Shown here one piece after another: positions 23,055 through 24,885 of a stretch of DNA of 24,885 nucleotides. The notes beneath the pieces are model-generated. The model saw only the letters and a program-made list of their open reading frames with translations, ran no database searches and was not told the origin of the DNA. The DNA comes from Spirochaetaceae bacterium (lineage in GTDB: Bacteria; Myxococcota_A; UBA9160; UBA4427). Every line of letters starts with the position of its first letter. The first letter of the stretch is position 1. The position numbers were made by a program, and so were the translations under genes. The stretch spans positions 1 through 24,885 of the forward strand of contig JACKFD010000026.1 of the NCBI GenBank assembly GCA_020632655.1, written 5' to 3'.

Positions 23055-23837
23055 ATGACCGCGACGCCGTCGCTCGAGTCGCCGACCCCGATGCTCGAGG
23101 TCGAGCACGCCGCAAGTGTGCTGACGATCCGGCTCGCGCGGCCGGAGGCCTTGAACGCGCTCCGGCCGGAGATGCTCGAAGGAATCGCCTCGCTCGTCGA
23201 GGCGGCGGGCGCGCGCGAGGACGTCGCGGTCGTCGTGCTCGAGGGCAAGGGGCGGGCCTTCTCCGCCGGCGTCGACCTCAAGGTCCTGCAAGGCATCGAC
23301 CCCGTCGCCGGCAAGATCGGCGACGTCTTCGACGCGCCCGCGCGGCGCGCCTATCAGGCGATCCGCAGCTCGCCGCTTCCCGTGATTGCGAAGGTCCACG
23401 GCGCCTGCTTCACGGGCGCGCTCGAGATCGCGCTGCATTGCGACTTCGTCCTCACGACGGTCGATGCGAAGTTCGGCGACACGCACACGAAGTTCGGGCT
23501 GCGGCCGACCTGGGGCATGAGCCAGACCCTCGCGCAGGCCGTCGGCGTACGGCGCGCGAAGGAGCTCTCCTTCACGGCGCGCACGTTTCGCGGCGACGAA
23601 GCGGTCGCCTGGGGCGTGGCGAACGAGGCGGTGGCGGATCGCGAGGCCCTCGATCGCCTCGTCGCCGAGCGCGCGGCGCAGATCGCCGCGAACTCGCGCG
23701 CCGCCGTTGCGGCGATGAAGTCGCTCTACGCCCTCGCGCAGGAGGCACGGCCGATGGACGAGGCGCTCGAGACCGAGGTCGCCCGCGATTTTCCGGAGAT
23801 CCGCGACAGCGCCGAGCGGCTGGCGGGCTTCGCATGA
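23055..23837 (+). CDS. Enoyl-CoA hydratase/isomerase (crotonase) family protein
   Basis: The 260-residue crotonase-fold protein has the oxyanion-hole segments RAFSAGVDLK (67-76) and HGACFTGALEIALHCDF with E124, the first catalytic Glu position. The second hydratase Glu, normally in FGxPE, is replaced by FGDTHTKFGLRPTWG (D142-T143-H144), a pattern shared with the FADTHA-type branch of this family. True hydration activity is therefore uncertain; isomerase, hydrolase or lyase chemistry is possible. GGAGGGA just upstream supports the ATG at 23055. The stop overlaps the next start as ATGA (23834-23837). It sits between the unknown protein and a KstD-like flavoprotein, consistent with acyl-CoA or ring-degradation steps. 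Confidence 0.9.
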   Translation: MTATPSLESPTPMLEVEHAASVLTIRLARPEALNALRPEMLEGIASLVEAAGAREDVAVVVLEGKGRAFSAGVDLKVLQGIDPVAGKIGDVFDAPARRAYQAIRSSPLPVIAKVHGACFTGALEIALHCDFVLTTVDAKFGDTHTKFGLRPTWGMSQTLAQAVGVRRAKELSFTARTFRGDEAVAWGVANEAVADREALDRLVAERAAQIAANSRAAVAAMKSLYALAQEARPMDEALETEVARDFPEIRDSAERLAGFA

Positions 23838-24885
23838 GCGGATCGGGACGCGCGACGCCGAGCGGAGGTGCCGGCGCGAGCGGCCGGCTCGCGGCGGAGC
23901 CCGTTCGGGCTCGGGACGTCGTGCGCTGGGACCGCGAGACGGACGTGCTCGTCGTGGGGCAGGGGATCGCCGGCGTCGCGGCCTCGCTCGAGGCGGCGGA
24001 GGCAGGGGCCGAGGTGATCGCGCTCGAACGCGCGGGTGCGGGCGGCGGGGCGTCGGCGCTCTCGGGCGGCTTGATCTACCTGGGCGGCGGCACCCCGGTC
24101 CAGCGCGCCGCCGGCTTCGAGGACACGGAAGAGGAGATGTACAAGTTCCTCATGGCCGTGTCCGAGCCCGGTGCCGACGAGCCGAAGATCCGGCTCTACT
24201 GCGAGGGCAGCCTCGAGCACTTCGACTGGTTCGAGCGGCACGGCGTGCCCTTCAAGCGGACCTACTACGAAGAGCCGGGCCTCGAGCCGAAGACCGACGA
24301 CTGCCTCGTCTACACGTCGGGCGAGAACTGCGCGCCCTGGAACGAGATCGCGCGGCCCGCGCCGCGCGGTCACAAGGCGCAGGTGCCGCAGAAGGGCGGC
24401 GGACTCCTCATGCAATGCCTGCTCGAGGCGGTCGAGCGCTCGAGCGTCGAGACGCAGACGAATAGCCGCGTCGAGACGCTCGTCCTCGACGACGACGGCG
24501 CCGTCGTGGGGCTCGTCGCGCGCACCGCCGGCGAGGATCGCTTCCTGCGCGCGCGCCAGGGCGTCGTGCTCGCGGCGGGCGGGTTCATCATGAACCAGGC
24601 GATGCGCGAGCTGCATGCGCCGATCCTCGCGCGGGTCACGGACTACAACGGCACGGACGGCGACGACGGCAGCGGCATTCGGATGGGGCAGGGCGCGGGG
24701 GGTGCCACGCTCCGCATGAACCTCGGCGAGGTCGCACTCCCGTACACGATCCCGAACACGCTCTCCCGCGGCGTCTACGTCAACCGCCACGGCAACCGCT
24801 TCATCAACGAAGACACCTACTACGGCCACATCGGCATCGAGGCCCTGTATCACCAGCACGGCGAGGTCTACCTCGTCCTCGACGA
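23834..24885 (+). CDS. FAD-dependent oxidoreductase, fumarate reductase / 3-ketosteroid dehydrogenase family (truncated by window edge)
   Basis: The 350 visible residues start with about 33 polar residues and then the dinucleotide fold VLVVGQGIAGVAASLEAAEAG (GQGIAG at 42-47, acidic E65 ending the second strand) and the FAD-pyrophosphate segment GGASALSGGLIYLGGGTP. Downstream, GVVLAAGGFIMNQ and GVYVNRHGNRFINEDTYYG match the FAD_binding_2 family, which includes fumarate reductase flavoproteins, urocanate reductase and 3-ketosteroid delta-1-dehydrogenases. The catalytic C-terminal part is partly outside the window, so the substrate cannot be inferred from active-site residues. ATGA overlap with the crotonase gene shows translational coupling. 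The long polar N-terminus before the FAD fold is unusual, and a later start is possible. Confidence 0.9.
   Translation, partial: MSGSGRATPSGGAGASGRLAAEPVRARDVVRWDRETDVLVVGQGIAGVAASLEAAEAGAEVIALERAGAGGGASALSGGLIYLGGGTPVQRAAGFEDTEEEMYKFLMAVSEPGADEPKIRLYCEGSLEHFDWFERHGVPFKRTYYEEPGLEPKTDDCLVYTSGENCAPWNEIARPAPRGHKAQVPQKGGGLLMQCLLEAVERSSVETQTNSRVETLVLDDDGAVVGLVARTAGEDRFLRARQGVVLAAGGFIMNQAMRELHAPILARVTDYNGTDGDDGSGIRMGQGAGGATLRMNLGEVALPYTIPNTLSRGVYVNRHGNRFINEDTYYGHIGIEALYHQHGEVYLVLD

Overview
This 24.9-kb window is uniformly GC-rich (about 70 percent by eye) and densely coding. It carries about 18 protein genes and no recognisable tRNA, rRNA, CRISPR array, prophage or transposase. The mixture is a cytochrome P450, two deazaflavin (F420)-type DDN proteins, an acyl-CoA ligase, several esterases, a sulfotransferase, a KstD/FrdA-like flavoprotein, a Na+-pump decarboxylase and a membrane pyrophosphatase. 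That resembles uncultured high-GC 'deltaproteobacterial' lineages (Myxococcota or Binatota-like). The taxonomic guess is inference only; nothing in the window is a phylogenetic marker.

Layout from left to right. (1) 1-1481: a left-truncated P450 (-) diverges from a DDN-family protein (+). (2) 1666-4960: a tightly coupled oadG-oadA-oadB-like operon (+) joined by ATGA and TTGA start/stop overlaps, encoding a biotin-dependent Na+-translocating decarboxylase with a divergent carboxyltransferase. (3) 5055-7073: an acyl-CoA ligase (-) and a VOC/glyoxalase-fold protein (+) whose start codons are only 27 bp apart. (4) 7074-9686: a 516-bp non-coding leader and then hppA, a membrane pyrophosphatase with K+-dependent and Na+-pump-type signature residues. 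(5) 9687-10112: a 426-bp intergenic region rich in inverted repeats. It has a perfect 13-bp hairpin, a 17/19-bp long-range stem, a further 12-bp interrupted stem, and a 14-bp inverted repeat bounding about 333 bp. It looks like a structured RNA or a MITE-like element. (6) 10113-13285: a second DDN protein (-), an epoxide-hydrolase-type alpha/beta hydrolase (+) and a PLP-dependent decarboxylase (+). (7) 17317-13300: a minus-strand operon of a lipoprotein amidohydrolase, a class C beta-lactamase-like esterase, an HSL-family esterase and a hotdog thioesterase. (8) 17478-18323: a xylose-isomerase-like TIM barrel protein (+). (9) 20183-18361: a TVP38/DedA-like membrane protein and a CDF metal transporter (-). 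(10) 20235-20382: four tandem copies of a 37-bp unit in a divergent promoter region. (11) 20449-24885: an overlapping plus-strand operon of sulfotransferase, a protein of unknown function (DUF1214-like), an enoyl-CoA hydratase-family protein and a right-truncated FAD-dependent oxidoreductase.

Two themes stand out. The decarboxylase and the pyrophosphatase could both export Na+, so this part of the chromosome may serve sodium-based energetics; a short CCCGG-C-CCGGG palindrome lies upstream of both. The remaining genes (P450, CoA ligase, crotonase, thioesterase, esterases, sulfotransferase, KstD-like flavoprotein) suggest turnover or modification of hydrophobic, perhaps steroid- or terpenoid-like, acids. 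No single gene here fixes a substrate.
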